DNA of 42,955 bases from Sphingobacteriales bacterium. Its GTDB lineage: Bacteria > Bacteroidota > Bacteroidia > AKYH767-A > OLB10. The notes below the pieces were generated by a model, which was given only the letters and a program-made list of their open reading frames with translations, was not told the DNA's origin and made no database searches. Below are positions 27,790-36,599 of this stretch, one piece after another. How positions within the stretch are numbered: the first letter of the stretch is position 1; each line of letters opens with the position of its first letter. The stretch is taken from positions 1-42,955 of the forward strand of contig JAJTFW010000017.1 in the NCBI GenBank assembly GCA_021299095.1, read 5' to 3'. The position numbers and the translations under genes were made by a program.

Positions 27790-30700
27790 ATGAGGAAAAT
27801 ACTAACATTGTTTTACACGGGTCTGATACTGCCTGTGATGACCCTTGCTCAGGATAGTTCACCACTGGAGGGTTTGTCAGATGTGCGTGAGCAACTGACC
27901 ATAATCAGGAACGTGGATGTGACCACTGAGCCCGGAAAGACCATTCGTGCGGCGGAATTGCGGATTCAAAAAGGCAAGGTTGTATCTGTCGGCACCCCGG
28001 CCGCCCTACCACCTGGTGCTGTGGTAATCGATGGTGGCGGCATGCATGTCTACCCTGCATTCATCGAATTGTGTTCGGACTATGGAATGCCAGAGGCATC
28101 GGCAACTTCCGGTGGCTCTGGCCGTAGGGAGGCTTCAAGGAATACACCCGTACGGGCTACATCCTCCTACTGGAATCGTGCAATCCACCCTGAATTTTCA
28201 GCTGCCTCGGTATTTCAACCCGATGGCAAGCGTGCAGATGAGTTACGTAAAGCAGGATTCGGCGCGGCATTGACAGTGGCACGTGATGGAATTGTTCGTG
28301 GTAGTGCTGCCGTGGTACTGCTGGGTGATGGACAGGCCACACTGCAGATAGTGCGCGCAGAAGCCATGATGGGAATGTCGTTTGATAAGGGAAGTTCCGG
28401 CCAGGATTATCCCTCCTCCTTGATGGGTAGTATTGCTCTGCTACGACAAAGCATGCTCGATCGAAACTGGTATGGCCAGCCCAACCTGGTCCATGATTTC
28501 AATGTTTCGCTCGAAGCCATGCATGCGAAACGCAACCTGCCGGTTGTGTTCGATGTTTCCGATTACCGCTCGGCCTTGCGCGCTGTTCGTGTCGCAAAAG
28601 AGTTCGATCTCAAATTGGTCATCAAAGGTTCTGGCGATGAATACAAACGGGCCGATGAACTAGCCGCAACTGGTGCTTCGTTCATTTTGCCCTTGCAATT
28701 CCCCAAGGCCTACGATGTGAGCGACCCCTTTGATGCCTTGAACATCACATTGGCTGATATGAAGCATTGGGAAGCTGCTCCAGCAAATGCAGCGATTATG
28801 GCGTTGCAGAAGTCTGCAGTTTTTGCATTTACCTCAGATGGATTGAAAGACCGCAAGGAAATGCTTGCGGCCTTGCGGAAAGTTGCACGCTATGGCCTTG
28901 ATACAAACCGAATTCTTTCAGCCCTGACCACGGTGCCTGCCCGGCTCGCCGGTGTAGAAGACAAACTCGGTGCATTAAGGCCTGGTATGGTGGCCAGTTT
29001 TATCCTTTGTACAAAGCCGCTGCTCGACAAAGAATGCGTCATTGCTGAATCCTGGATTTCGGGAAAAAGGTATGTACTGAAAGAAGCCGACACCTTGGAA
29101 ATCGCCGGTCGTTTTGCCCTCCAATTGGATACGCTGAAAGGGTATACGATGCAGGTGAGTGAAGACCGTACGGCGCCGAAGTTCACTTTGAAAAAGGATA
29201 CGATAGAAATTGGTGTAGAGGCTTCACAAAATGGGTTACAATGGACACTGCGCGTTGAGTTGCAAAAAAGAAAAGGAGCCTATCGATTAAATGGTATGTA
29301 TGATGCCACAACGAACCGCTGGTCCGGTATTGGGCAGGATCCTGCTGGGCGATGGATTTCCTGGTTCGCCACGCGCGATGGAGCCGCTTCCGTTCCAAAG
29401 CCTACAGGAAAGGACTCGGTTGTGCGCGATAGCGCAGTACAAATGCCGTCGGTTTGGTGGCCCCAAACTGCCTTTGGCTGGGATAAGGCAATTCAAACAA
29501 TTCCTACCCAAGCCACCGTGTGTTTCCGCAATGCCACAGTCTGGACCTGCGAGAGCCAGGGAAAGCTTATGCAAGCGGATGTATTGGTCCGTGATGGCAA
29601 AATCAGCAAAGTGGGTGCATTGTCGCCCGATGAATTGAAAGGAGTTCGGGTGATCGATTGCACCGGGAAGCACATCACGCCCGGGATCATCGACGAGCAT
29701 TCGCACATTGCAATCAACCAGGGGGTGAACGAAGGAACGCAATCCATTACCTCCGAAGTCCGTATCGGTGATGTGATTGATCCGGACGATATCGATATAT
29801 ACCGGCAGCTTGCTGGAGGCGTCACCACCTCACACTTATTACACGGCAGTGCCAATGCCATCGGAGGTCAAACCGCGTTGATCAAGTTGCGCTGGGGTCG
29901 CTCAGCCGAAGCCCTGAAGTTCGAAGGGGCTCCTCCATTCATCAAGTTTGCACTCGGTGAGAATGTGAAGCAAACCAACTGGGGCGATAATAACGTTTCA
30001 CGCTATCCGCAAACGCGTATGGGTGTAGAACAGCTGTATATCGATGCCTTCAGCCGGGCCCGTGCCTATGAACGTAGCTGGAAGGATTTTGCAGCCGGTA
30101 CAACGAAAAGTGCACCGCGTAAAGATCTTGAGTTGGAGGCTCTGATGGAGATACTCAACAGCAAGCGCTTTATAACCTGCCACAGTTATCAGCAGGGTGA
30201 AATCAATATGCTGATGCATGTTGCCGACACATTCGGATTCAGGGTAAATACCTTCACGCATATTCTTGAAGGCTATAAGGTGGCCGATAAAATGAAGCGT
30301 CATGGAGCAGGCGGATCTTCTTTTGCCGATTGGTGGGCCTATAAATACGAGGTGATCGATGCCATTCCGTACAACGGCGCCCTGATGCACCGTTGTGGCG
30401 TACTCACCGCATTCAATAGTGATGATTCCGAGATGGCACGACGACTTAACCAGGAGGCGGCAAAGGCAGTGAAATACGGCGGGTTGAGTGAGGAGGAAGC
30501 CTTGTGTTTTGTGACTCTCAATCCAGCGAAACTCCTGCGAATTGACCAACGTGTAGGAAGTATCAAAGCGGGCAAGGATGCTGATCTGGTCGTGTGGAAC
30601 GGGCATCCCTTGTCGGTAGGATCGCGACCAGTGCAGACCTATGTTGATGGAATCTGCTATTTCGACATCGTTCGTGACGAGGAACTCCGAAAGCGGAATG

Positions 30701-30828
30701 AATCCGAACGTCAGCGTCTGATCCGTAAAATGTCGGACGATAAACAGCAAGGGGGAGCCAGTCAGCGGCCCACCACCACCTTGCGCGAAGAATTTCACTG
30801 CAATGACATGGAACACCTCCCGCACTGA
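27790..30828 (+). CDS. Secreted double-module amidohydrolase
   Basis: 1012 residues from the ATG at 27790 (MRKILTLFYTGLILPVMTLAQ is a good signal peptide; the ATG at 27784 would add two residues). It contains two amidohydrolase-like modules. In the N-terminal one (~residues 30-440) the place of the HxH motif reads YPAFIELCSDYGM, so it is probably inactive, although the fold-typical GALRPGMVASFILC remains. The C-terminal one (~570-980) has a full metal set: H637 and H639 (DEHSH), H798 (ITCHSY), H824 (FTHILEG) and D878 (FNSDDSE). It resembles the imidazolonepropionase/prolidase-type branch. The substrate is unknown. It is followed after 5 bases by a paralogue, so the two form an operon. Confidence 0.9.
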   Translation: MRKILTLFYTGLILPVMTLAQDSSPLEGLSDVREQLTIIRNVDVTTEPGKTIRAAELRIQKGKVVSVGTPAALPPGAVVIDGGGMHVYPAFIELCSDYGMPEASATSGGSGRREASRNTPVRATSSYWNRAIHPEFSAASVFQPDGKRADELRKAGFGAALTVARDGIVRGSAAVVLLGDGQATLQIVRAEAMMGMSFDKGSSGQDYPSSLMGSIALLRQSMLDRNWYGQPNLVHDFNVSLEAMHAKRNLPVVFDVSDYRSALRAVRVAKEFDLKLVIKGSGDEYKRADELAATGASFILPLQFPKAYDVSDPFDALNITLADMKHWEAAPANAAIMALQKSAVFAFTSDGLKDRKEMLAALRKVARYGLDTNRILSALTTVPARLAGVEDKLGALRPGMVASFILCTKPLLDKECVIAESWISGKRYVLKEADTLEIAGRFALQLDTLKGYTMQVSEDRTAPKFTLKKDTIEIGVEASQNGLQWTLRVELQKRKGAYRLNGMYDATTNRWSGIGQDPAGRWISWFATRDGAASVPKPTGKDSVVRDSAVQMPSVWWPQTAFGWDKAIQTIPTQATVCFRNATVWTCESQGKLMQADVLVRDGKISKVGALSPDELKGVRVIDCTGKHITPGIIDEHSHIAINQGVNEGTQSITSEVRIGDVIDPDDIDIYRQLAGGVTTSHLLHGSANAIGGQTALIKLRWGRSAEALKFEGAPPFIKFALGENVKQTNWGDNNVSRYPQTRMGVEQLYIDAFSRARAYERSWKDFAAGTTKSAPRKDLELEALMEILNSKRFITCHSYQQGEINMLMHVADTFGFRVNTFTHILEGYKVADKMKRHGAGGSSFADWWAYKYEVIDAIPYNGALMHRCGVLTAFNSDDSEMARRLNQEAAKAVKYGGLSEEEALCFVTLNPAKLLRIDQRVGSIKAGKDADLVVWNGHPLSVGSRPVQTYVDGICYFDIVRDEELRKRNESERQRLIRKMSDDKQQGGASQRPTTTLREEFHCNDMEHLPH

Positions 30829-30833
30829 ACACC

Positions 30834-32126
30834 ATGAAAAACATCCTGAGTTTCGCTTTCCTTTTCTTTTCTCTACAAGCTGTAGCGCAGCGTCCTGTGC
30901 CGGCAGATGGTAAACCTTCACGCATTTTACTGCTCAATGCCACGGCACATGTGGGTAACGGTAAGGTAGTGGAGAACAGTGCCATCGGATTGGCTGATGG
31001 TAAGATCACCTTCATCATGGATGCACGAGGATTCAAACCAGACCCTCGTTCCTTCGATACAATCATGACCTTGCCGGGGAAACATATTTACCCGGGATTT
31101 ATCTCTACGGGCTCAATCATCGGCTTAAGTGAAATCGAGTTGGTACGGGCAACGAACGATTTCCGCGAGAGTGGAACAATCAATCCCAGTGCCCGTGCTC
31201 TGATTGCATACAATACCGATTCGCGGGTTATACCGACTGTGCGCGATAACGGTGTGTTGATGGCGCAAATCGCTCCTCAAGGCGGTTTGTTTTCGGGCAC
31301 AAGTTCCGTTGTGCAACTGGATGCCTGGAATTGGGAGGACGCTGCCGTATTTGCGGATGATGGTATCTGGCTCAATTGGCCTTCTATGCGCACGTTTAAA
31401 TCCCCTTGGTCTGATCCGGAAGATGAACAGCGCGAACGCATGCAGAAATCGCTTGCCACATTGAACCGTCAGTTCGAGGAGGCGGCAGCTTATGCCGATG
31501 CCACTGATCCTTTATTCAACCCGCATTTGCAGGCGATGAAGGGACTATTTGATAGCACCAAAACGTTATTCGTTCGTTGCGATTTTGCCCGTGAGATTCT
31601 CGAAGCACTTGCGCTCTCAGAACGGTATGGAATAAAGCTGGTGATTGTAGGCGGTGCTGACAGCTGGCGAATTGCCGACAGGCTCAAAGCCGGAAAAGTT
31701 CCTGTGATCATCGAACGTACCCATGCATTGCCTTACCGGGAAGATGAAGATGTAGCGCTTCCGTACAAATTGCCATCCCTGCTTCGCGATGCCGGAGTTG
31801 AATTCGCCATCACAGATCAGGGATTCTGGCAACACCGCAACCTGCCTTTTCAAGCAGGCATGGCAGTAGGTTTCGGTCTGAGCAGCGAAGAGGCTTTGAA
31901 AGCCATCACATTGAGCCCTGCACGGATACTGGGCATTGATTCCCGATGCGGTTCTCTGGAAGATGGGAAAGACGCAACCCTGTTTGTTTCAAGCGGCGAT
32001 GCGCTGGAAATGACAGGAAACCATGTGGAACTCGCTTGGATTGCTGGCCGTGAAATCAGCCTCGACAACTATCAGAAAGCATTGTACGACCGGTATCGGA
32101 CAAAATATGGGCTCTCGCCACGCTGA
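30834..32126 (+). CDS. Secreted amidohydrolase-like protein lacking the metal motif
   Basis: 430 residues with signal peptide MKNILSFAFLFFSLQAVAQ. It resembles the N-terminal module of the preceding protein: YPGFISTGSIIGLSEIELV stands where YPGxIDxHxH is expected, so both His ligands are gone. Conserved parts include RATNDFRESGTINPSARALIAYNTDSRVI, APQGGLFSGTSSVVQLDAWNWEDAA, and the end SRCGSLEDGKDATLFVSSGDALE. It starts 5 bases after the upstream stop. It may be a non-catalytic partner of the upstream enzyme. Its stop abuts the stop of the convergent gene with no gap. Confidence 0.88.
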   Translation: MKNILSFAFLFFSLQAVAQRPVPADGKPSRILLLNATAHVGNGKVVENSAIGLADGKITFIMDARGFKPDPRSFDTIMTLPGKHIYPGFISTGSIIGLSEIELVRATNDFRESGTINPSARALIAYNTDSRVIPTVRDNGVLMAQIAPQGGLFSGTSSVVQLDAWNWEDAAVFADDGIWLNWPSMRTFKSPWSDPEDEQRERMQKSLATLNRQFEEAAAYADATDPLFNPHLQAMKGLFDSTKTLFVRCDFAREILEALALSERYGIKLVIVGGADSWRIADRLKAGKVPVIIERTHALPYREDEDVALPYKLPSLLRDAGVEFAITDQGFWQHRNLPFQAGMAVGFGLSSEEALKAITLSPARILGIDSRCGSLEDGKDATLFVSSGDALEMTGNHVELAWIAGREISLDNYQKALYDRYRTKYGLSPR

Positions 32127-32807
32127 TTATTTTTTAATCGAATCGAGTAGTGCCTCGCAGCGTTTCTTCCCCCACGCCGGCCATGCCGGATCCTCGTGTG
32201 ATTCCTGGTCGAAAAGCGGAAGTGCAGCAAGCAGAGCCTCTTTGGCACGCTTTTCATCGCGTCCTTTACCTTCCGGCAGGTTCAGCAGATCTTCGGCCAA
32301 CATAAGTTGACTTCGTGCACAGCTCTTGCCCTTTTTATGGAGTTGCTCAATCGTTTTAAGGTTTGCGGCAATCAGGCTGTCGTTCGAGCGCTTCAGCAGC
32401 TTGCCTACTACCTGAATCGATAGACCTTTTAATGCAGTTAACTCGGCCGCATCTGCATTGGCTTTTTCAGCTGCATCCAGGTAAAAGCGCGAGCGTTCAA
32501 GTTGGTAATTTCTATTGATGGTGTCAGCGCATGATTCTGCAATCATCAAATGATGATACGAGGCTTGGTATTGCGCCACCCAATCATTGGCATCGGCGTT
32601 GGCAACCATGGCGATACCCTTCACGATGTTTAATCTGGCCTCTGTATCAGGAATGGTGTCGAAGAAGGTGATGTAGCGCATGAGGAACCTCCGTGATTTT
32701 TCAAGTTGTGTAGGAGGTTTTGCTGCACTTGCATCCTGTGATGAAGCAGCGTGCGGGAATGCACAAGCGATAACACCGATGAAGGTCAAAATTCTAATCT
32801 GTCGCAT
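32127..32807 (-). CDS. Uncharacterised exported helical protein
   Basis: 226 residues with signal peptide MRQIRILTFIGVIACAFPHAASSQ. The rest is helical with TPR-like pieces (ANDWVAQYQASYHHLMIAES, QLERSRFYLDAAEKANADAAEL, SQLMLAEDLLNLPEGKGRDEKRAKEALLAALPLF). I recall similar small proteins in many Bacteroidota but no function. It lies 19 bases downstream of the tryptophan 2,3-dioxygenase gene on the same strand, so the two are probably cotranscribed. Confidence 0.78.
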   Translation of the reverse strand: MRQIRILTFIGVIACAFPHAASSQDASAAKPPTQLEKSRRFLMRYITFFDTIPDTEARLNIVKGIAMVANADANDWVAQYQASYHHLMIAESCADTINRNYQLERSRFYLDAAEKANADAAELTALKGLSIQVVGKLLKRSNDSLIAANLKTIEQLHKKGKSCARSQLMLAEDLLNLPEGKGRDEKRAKEALLAALPLFDQESHEDPAWPAWGKKRCEALLDSIKK

Positions 32808-32826
32808 GGTCTGATGAAGTATTTGA

Positions 32827-33792
32827 TTAGGATTTTACCTGACTTGAAAGAACATTTTCCACCCATATTTTACCCCAGTTTTCCTGTTCTTCGGCCGACC
32901 AGAGTTCGGGGTAGAATATGCGTTTCTGGAATCGTGGTGGAAGGTACTTCTGCCAATTGGTACCTCCGGTAGCAGCGATATCTGCAGGGTTAGCTTGTAA
33001 ATAGCGCACAGCCGATTTGTAATGCACAAGGGGCCAGTTGATGTTGACATTCACATCAAGTTGTTTTAGGGCAACACGCAGTTCATCGCTATTCCGATCA
33101 GCTTCCGGAAGGGCATGATACAAGGCCAGCATATTATTTCGCTCAAGGGATTCGGCAAGGCGAACCAATTCAACAGAGTACTTTTCTTCGAATTGACGAA
33201 GTGTGAGTGTCTTTTTTCCACTTGATAATTCAGTGGCACCGGCTTTCCAATAAATGTGTTCGAACAGTTCTGCTACTGGGTGGTTTCCGTTGCGCATCGA
33301 TTCGCGTACGTCTTTGTCGACCAAATGAATGAAGTCTGTTGCGTAAATTTCAATCATCCGGTATTGTGCACTCTGGAATCCAGAGGCCGGAAGCAGGCTC
33401 ATCCTGAACTTCTGAAACTGTTCGCGCTCCATACCCTCCACCATGATGTCGAATGAACTGGTGAGTACCGAGAAATACCTGTTCACACGCTGCAAGCGTT
33501 CAGTCATGAAGGCTGCATCCGGTCCGCGTTCCACAATCTGCTTCAGTTCATGTAAGGCAAGTTTGAAATAAAGCTCAGTGACCTGATGATACATGATGAA
33601 TACGGTCTCATCGGGGAACTGCGTGCGTGGTTGCTGCAGGCTCAGCAAGGTATCGAGGCGGATATAATCCCAGTAGGTACACACATCGGCGTACAGGAGA
33701 CCATCGAGATAGGACAACAGGTCCTGTCCCATGGCCGTATATTTTTCTTCCAGGAGTTTGATCCTGTCGACAATCGGTTGGGGTAGACTCAT
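32827..33792 (-). CDS. kynA: Tryptophan 2,3-dioxygenase family protein
   Basis: 321 residues. It opens the indole ring of L-tryptophan to N-formylkynurenine using heme, the first step of the kynurenine pathway. Family features are YWDYIRLDTLLSLQQPRT, the active-site His in MYHQVTELYFKLALHEL (H69), the helix around LLPASGFQSAQYRMIEI, the likely heme-ligand His in WPLVHYKSAV (H257), and TGGTNWQKYL with FYPELW near the end. The C-terminus is of the divergent Bacteroidota type, so activity on tryptophan is likely but not certain. Other kyn genes are absent here. Confidence 0.93.
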   Translation of the reverse strand: MSLPQPIVDRIKLLEEKYTAMGQDLLSYLDGLLYADVCTYWDYIRLDTLLSLQQPRTQFPDETVFIMYHQVTELYFKLALHELKQIVERGPDAAFMTERLQRVNRYFSVLTSSFDIMVEGMEREQFQKFRMSLLPASGFQSAQYRMIEIYATDFIHLVDKDVRESMRNGNHPVAELFEHIYWKAGATELSSGKKTLTLRQFEEKYSVELVRLAESLERNNMLALYHALPEADRNSDELRVALKQLDVNVNINWPLVHYKSAVRYLQANPADIAATGGTNWQKYLPPRFQKRIFYPELWSAEEQENWGKIWVENVLSSQVKS

Positions 33793-33796
33793 ATTA

Positions 33797-33824
33797 CGAA
33801 AGTAATCAATCGTTGTGAGGGCAA
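33797..33824 (-). promoter_or_regulatory. Candidate promoter of the tryptophan dioxygenase gene
   Basis: On the minus strand, TTG (33824-33822), a 17-base spacer and TACTTTCG (33804-33797) precede the ATG at 33792 by only 4 bases. One base differs from TAnnTTTG. Confidence 0.5.
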
Positions 33825-33859
33825 TGGCTATGTTAATTATACGTTGGTGTGAAAAACCA

Positions 33860-33887
33860 AAGGGGAGGCTGTTTCCAACCTCCCCTT
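33860..33887 (-). terminator. Terminator downstream of the zinc metallopeptidase gene
   Basis: A 9-bp GC-rich stem (33860-33868 with 33879-33887) has a 10-base loop. On the minus strand it is followed by TTGGTTTTTC. It lies 22 bases beyond the stop of the gene ending at 33910. Confidence 0.82.
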
Positions 33888-33909
33888 CATCGTATCTGTG
33901 TAATCAGAA

Positions 33910-34590
33910 TCAGTCTCTGCGTCCCATATAAATCAAGACATAGTACATAAGCGTTGCGATTGCAGACAGAGCAGCTACTACATAGGTCATGGCTGCCCAC
34001 CACAAGGCATCTTTTGATTGTTCATGCTCCATGGAATTGGTGATGCGGGCACTTTCGAGCCATATGAGTGCACGCTTGCTCGCATCAAATTCAACCGGGA
34101 GTGTAATCAGACTAAACGCCGTGGTCATCGCAAACAGGCAAATTCCGGCGAGTAACAACTGTGGGAAGGTGTTGACTGTAAGGATTCCGCCGAGAAGAAT
34201 CCAATGCATCCAGTGTGAGGCAAAACTAACGACCGGTACCAGCGCTGATCGCAACTTCAGGAAGTGATAGGCACGGGCATGTTGTACGGCGTGACCGCAT
34301 TCGTGCGCTGCAACGGCTGCAGCGGCAGCATTGCGACCGTAATACACATCGTGGCTCAGGTTTACGGTTTTTTCAAGGGGATTGTAATGGTCGGTCAGTT
34401 GTCCCTGAACGGAAATCACCTTTACATCGAAAATGCTGCTGTCACGAAGCATTTTCTCGGCAATTTCCTGGCCGCTCATTCCAGAGCTGATCGGCGTTTG
34501 AGCATAGCGGGTAAAACGGCGTTTAAGCTGGCCGCTCACGAGCCAGCCAATCAGCATGAATGCAATGGAAATGACATAAATTCCTAACAT
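33910..34590 (-). CDS. Neutral zinc metallopeptidase, YugP/PF04298 family
   Basis: 226 residues. An N-terminal membrane helix (MLGIYVISIAFMLIGWLVSG) precedes a catalytic domain with HECGH (96-100) in AAAAVAAHECGHAVQHARAY. It also has TVNLSHDVYYGRN, and then several further membrane segments (VNTFPQLLLAGICLFAMTTAFSLI, and a C-terminal helix). This is the layout of membrane-embedded Zn_peptidase_2 proteins such as B. subtilis YugP. The substrate is unknown, probably membrane proteins. The gene stands alone with its own terminator. Confidence 0.94.
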   Translation of the reverse strand: MLGIYVISIAFMLIGWLVSGQLKRRFTRYAQTPISSGMSGQEIAEKMLRDSSIFDVKVISVQGQLTDHYNPLEKTVNLSHDVYYGRNAAAAAVAAHECGHAVQHARAYHFLKLRSALVPVVSFASHWMHWILLGGILTVNTFPQLLLAGICLFAMTTAFSLITLPVEFDASKRALIWLESARITNSMEHEQSKDALWWAAMTYVVAALSAIATLMYYVLIYMGRRD

Positions 34591-34678
34591 GGCAGTAGAG
34601 GTGTAAGGTGTTTAACGGATGAAATGCAAAATTATTTGGAGTGATGGGCATACCCAAACGGCATGCCGCTGTAAAAGT

Positions 34679-34695
34679 ACTGCCAATCAGGCAGT
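34679..34695 (-). terminator. Hairpin after the ABC-2 permease gene
   Basis: A 6-bp stem ACTGCC/GGCAGT (34679-34684 with 34690-34695) has loop AATCA. On the minus strand it follows the permease stop closely, with an ACTTTTAC tail. Flanking A/T runs are present on both sides. Confidence 0.6.
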
Positions 34696-34698
34696 TTT

Positions 34699-35820
34699 TT
34701 ATTCCCACCGGAAAAAGCGTACGGCTAGCGCATACACCAGTAATCCCCAGGCAGCAACAATCAACACAGGTAGCCAGAGCTGATCTGGTCCAGCTCCATC
34801 GTAAGCGACAAGCCTTAGTGCATTATTTAGGTAAGTCAACGGAAGTATTTTGCAGATGGGTTGAAGCCATTCTGGAAAATTCTCGATACCGAAGAAGGTT
34901 CCGGAGAGGAGGAATTGTGGAAGTGTAATCAGGTTGGCCAGTGGGGGGATGGTGCTTTCGCTTTTGGCCAGACCGGAAACAAGGAATCCGAAACCCATGA
35001 AGACAATCAAACCAAGGGCAGAGAGCCCGAGCATGGCAAGGAATGTACTGAGGCCATTCACTAACGTGAATCCGAACGCAAAATGACCCACAGCAATCAG
35101 GAAGCAGGCTCCGCTGAGCGAAAAAACCAATCGGCTGAGTGCTTCACCCATGACGATATAAGGCCGCCGAATCGGTGTAGCGAAGAATCGCTTGACAACC
35201 AGCGTCTGTCTGAGGTTAAAAAATACAAATGCCGTTCCGAACACCCCCGAACTTAGCAGTGAAAACCCGAGCTGTCCAGGCAGAATGAAGTCAATGGTGC
35301 GGTACTCGCGCGATTGTATCACCTTTTGTGAAATGGATGCGAGTCGTTGCTGAGGTTGCATTGCATCGAGACTGGCTTTATCGACTAGGTGCTCAAGCAT
35401 CGATCGCAGGATGACCGCACCCTCACCACCTGTCACTGCTGTGGTCAGTTCAAGTCGATAGGCAGAGCTGTCACCTGAATCGCTTTTGATCAGCCGTACG
35501 ATTCCGTCAATATTCCCTTTTCGCAACTGTTCAAGTTGCACTTCGGCATCGGATTCAGGGATAAGATTGATTCCCGGCTGAGCCGATAACACATCGAAGA
35601 GACGGTTCTGGGTATCGCTTCGCAGATCAAGTCCGACATCGAGTTGTACTCCGCCACCCCGTATGAATCCGAATACAAGTATAAAGATCAGGGGGAATAG
35701 CAAGGTGAATATGACCGCAGACGGACTTCTAAGCATGGAACGCAGGCTCGCCTTGCTAATGGCCAGCATCGCTTTCCACTGAGAATAATGTGCGTGATTC
35801 TTCGGGTTTGAAGGTTCCAT
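34699..35820 (-). CDS. ABC-2 type exporter permease
   Basis: 373 residues. A short cytoplasmic start is followed by a first transmembrane helix (PSAVIFTLLFPLIFILVFGFI). A ~150-residue extracytoplasmic region comes next, then five helices including TAFVFFNLRQTLVVKRFFATPIRRP-type coupling sequence and LANLITLPQFLLSGTFFGIENFPEWLQPICKILPLTYLNNALR, which is diagnostic of ABC-2 (YhhJ/DrrB-like) permeases. It starts 15 bases after the stop of the ATPase gene, forming a two-gene operon. The substrate is unknown. Confidence 0.93.
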   Translation of the reverse strand: MEPSNPKNHAHYSQWKAMLAISKASLRSMLRSPSAVIFTLLFPLIFILVFGFIRGGGVQLDVGLDLRSDTQNRLFDVLSAQPGINLIPESDAEVQLEQLRKGNIDGIVRLIKSDSGDSSAYRLELTTAVTGGEGAVILRSMLEHLVDKASLDAMQPQQRLASISQKVIQSREYRTIDFILPGQLGFSLLSSGVFGTAFVFFNLRQTLVVKRFFATPIRRPYIVMGEALSRLVFSLSGACFLIAVGHFAFGFTLVNGLSTFLAMLGLSALGLIVFMGFGFLVSGLAKSESTIPPLANLITLPQFLLSGTFFGIENFPEWLQPICKILPLTYLNNALRLVAYDGAGPDQLWLPVLIVAAWGLLVYALAVRFFRWE

Positions 35821-35835
35821 TCGATTTGGAGCGCT

Positions 35836-36594
35836 TTATTCTTCAGTCCAGGCGTGACCTGTCAGGTTAAGAAACACATCTTCCAAGCTTGCTTTACGTA
35901 CCTCGCGGGGGCGCTCGAATCCACTCGCAACCAATTTGTCTATCAACTTCTCAGGTGAATCGATGGAAATGATTTTGCCCGAGTCCATGATGGCCACCCG
36001 GTCGCACAGTTGTTCTGCTTCATCCATGTAGTGGGTTGTGATGACCACAGTGGTTCCCTCGTCCCGCACTTTTCGGATCAGGTCCCACAGGTTTCTGCGC
36101 GCCTGCGGATCAAGACCGGTTGTAGGCTCGTCCAAAAAAATGATGGAGGGCTTATGGATGAGTGTAGTGGCGATGCTGAATCGCTGCTTCTGCCCGCCGC
36201 TCAGCTCCTTGAACCGTGATTTGCGTTTTTCTTCCAGGCCGACACTTTTCAGTAAGGCTTCTGCATCCACCTGCATGTTGTATAATCCGGCAAACAGGCC
36301 GATGAGCTCGGTAAGCGTCAGACTAGGGTAATATCCAGCAGCCTGCAATTGCACGCCGATAATGCGTTTGATGGAGTCCGCATCGCGGTCGATGTCATGC
36401 CCGGCGACGTGTACGCTACCGGCTGACTTTTCCCGAAGTGTCTCGATGATTTCCAGTGTGGTTGTTTTGCCTGCACCGTTAGGCCCAAGGAGTCCGAAAA
36501 TCTCCTGTTTGTATACCTCGAAGGAAATACCCTTCACTGCCTCGAACGAGCCGTAGCGTTTGACGAGTCCGTTGACACGAATGACCGGTTCCAT
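35836..36594 (-). CDS. ABC exporter ATPase (drug/polysaccharide-type)
   Basis: 252 residues. Walker A is GPNGAGKT (37-44), signature LSGGQKQRFS, Walker B IIFLDEPTTGLDPQARR and the switch His is in VVITTHYMDEAEQL. The C-terminal tail ASLEDVFLNLTGHAWTEE is typical of CcmA/DrrA-like ATPases. It is the partner of the ABC-2 permease downstream. A TATATTTG box ends 5 bases before the ATG, suggesting a leaderless transcript. Confidence 0.94.
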   Translation of the reverse strand: MEPVIRVNGLVKRYGSFEAVKGISFEVYKQEIFGLLGPNGAGKTTTLEIIETLREKSAGSVHVAGHDIDRDADSIKRIIGVQLQAAGYYPSLTLTELIGLFAGLYNMQVDAEALLKSVGLEEKRKSRFKELSGGQKQRFSIATTLIHKPSIIFLDEPTTGLDPQARRNLWDLIRKVRDEGTTVVITTHYMDEAEQLCDRVAIMDSGKIISIDSPEKLIDKLVASGFERPREVRKASLEDVFLNLTGHAWTEE

Positions 36595-36599
36595 ATGGA

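Noticed and set aside
29998-30921. A 307-codon minus-strand frame opposite the amidohydrolase gene
   Set aside because: It overlaps the metal-binding part of a clear enzyme and the start of the next gene; composition is that of an antisense shadow.
34659-34668. Palindrome CGGCATGCCG as an operator
   Set aside because: Ten bases of a GC-rich palindrome are expected by chance in 43 kb, and it lies downstream of genes rather than in a promoter.
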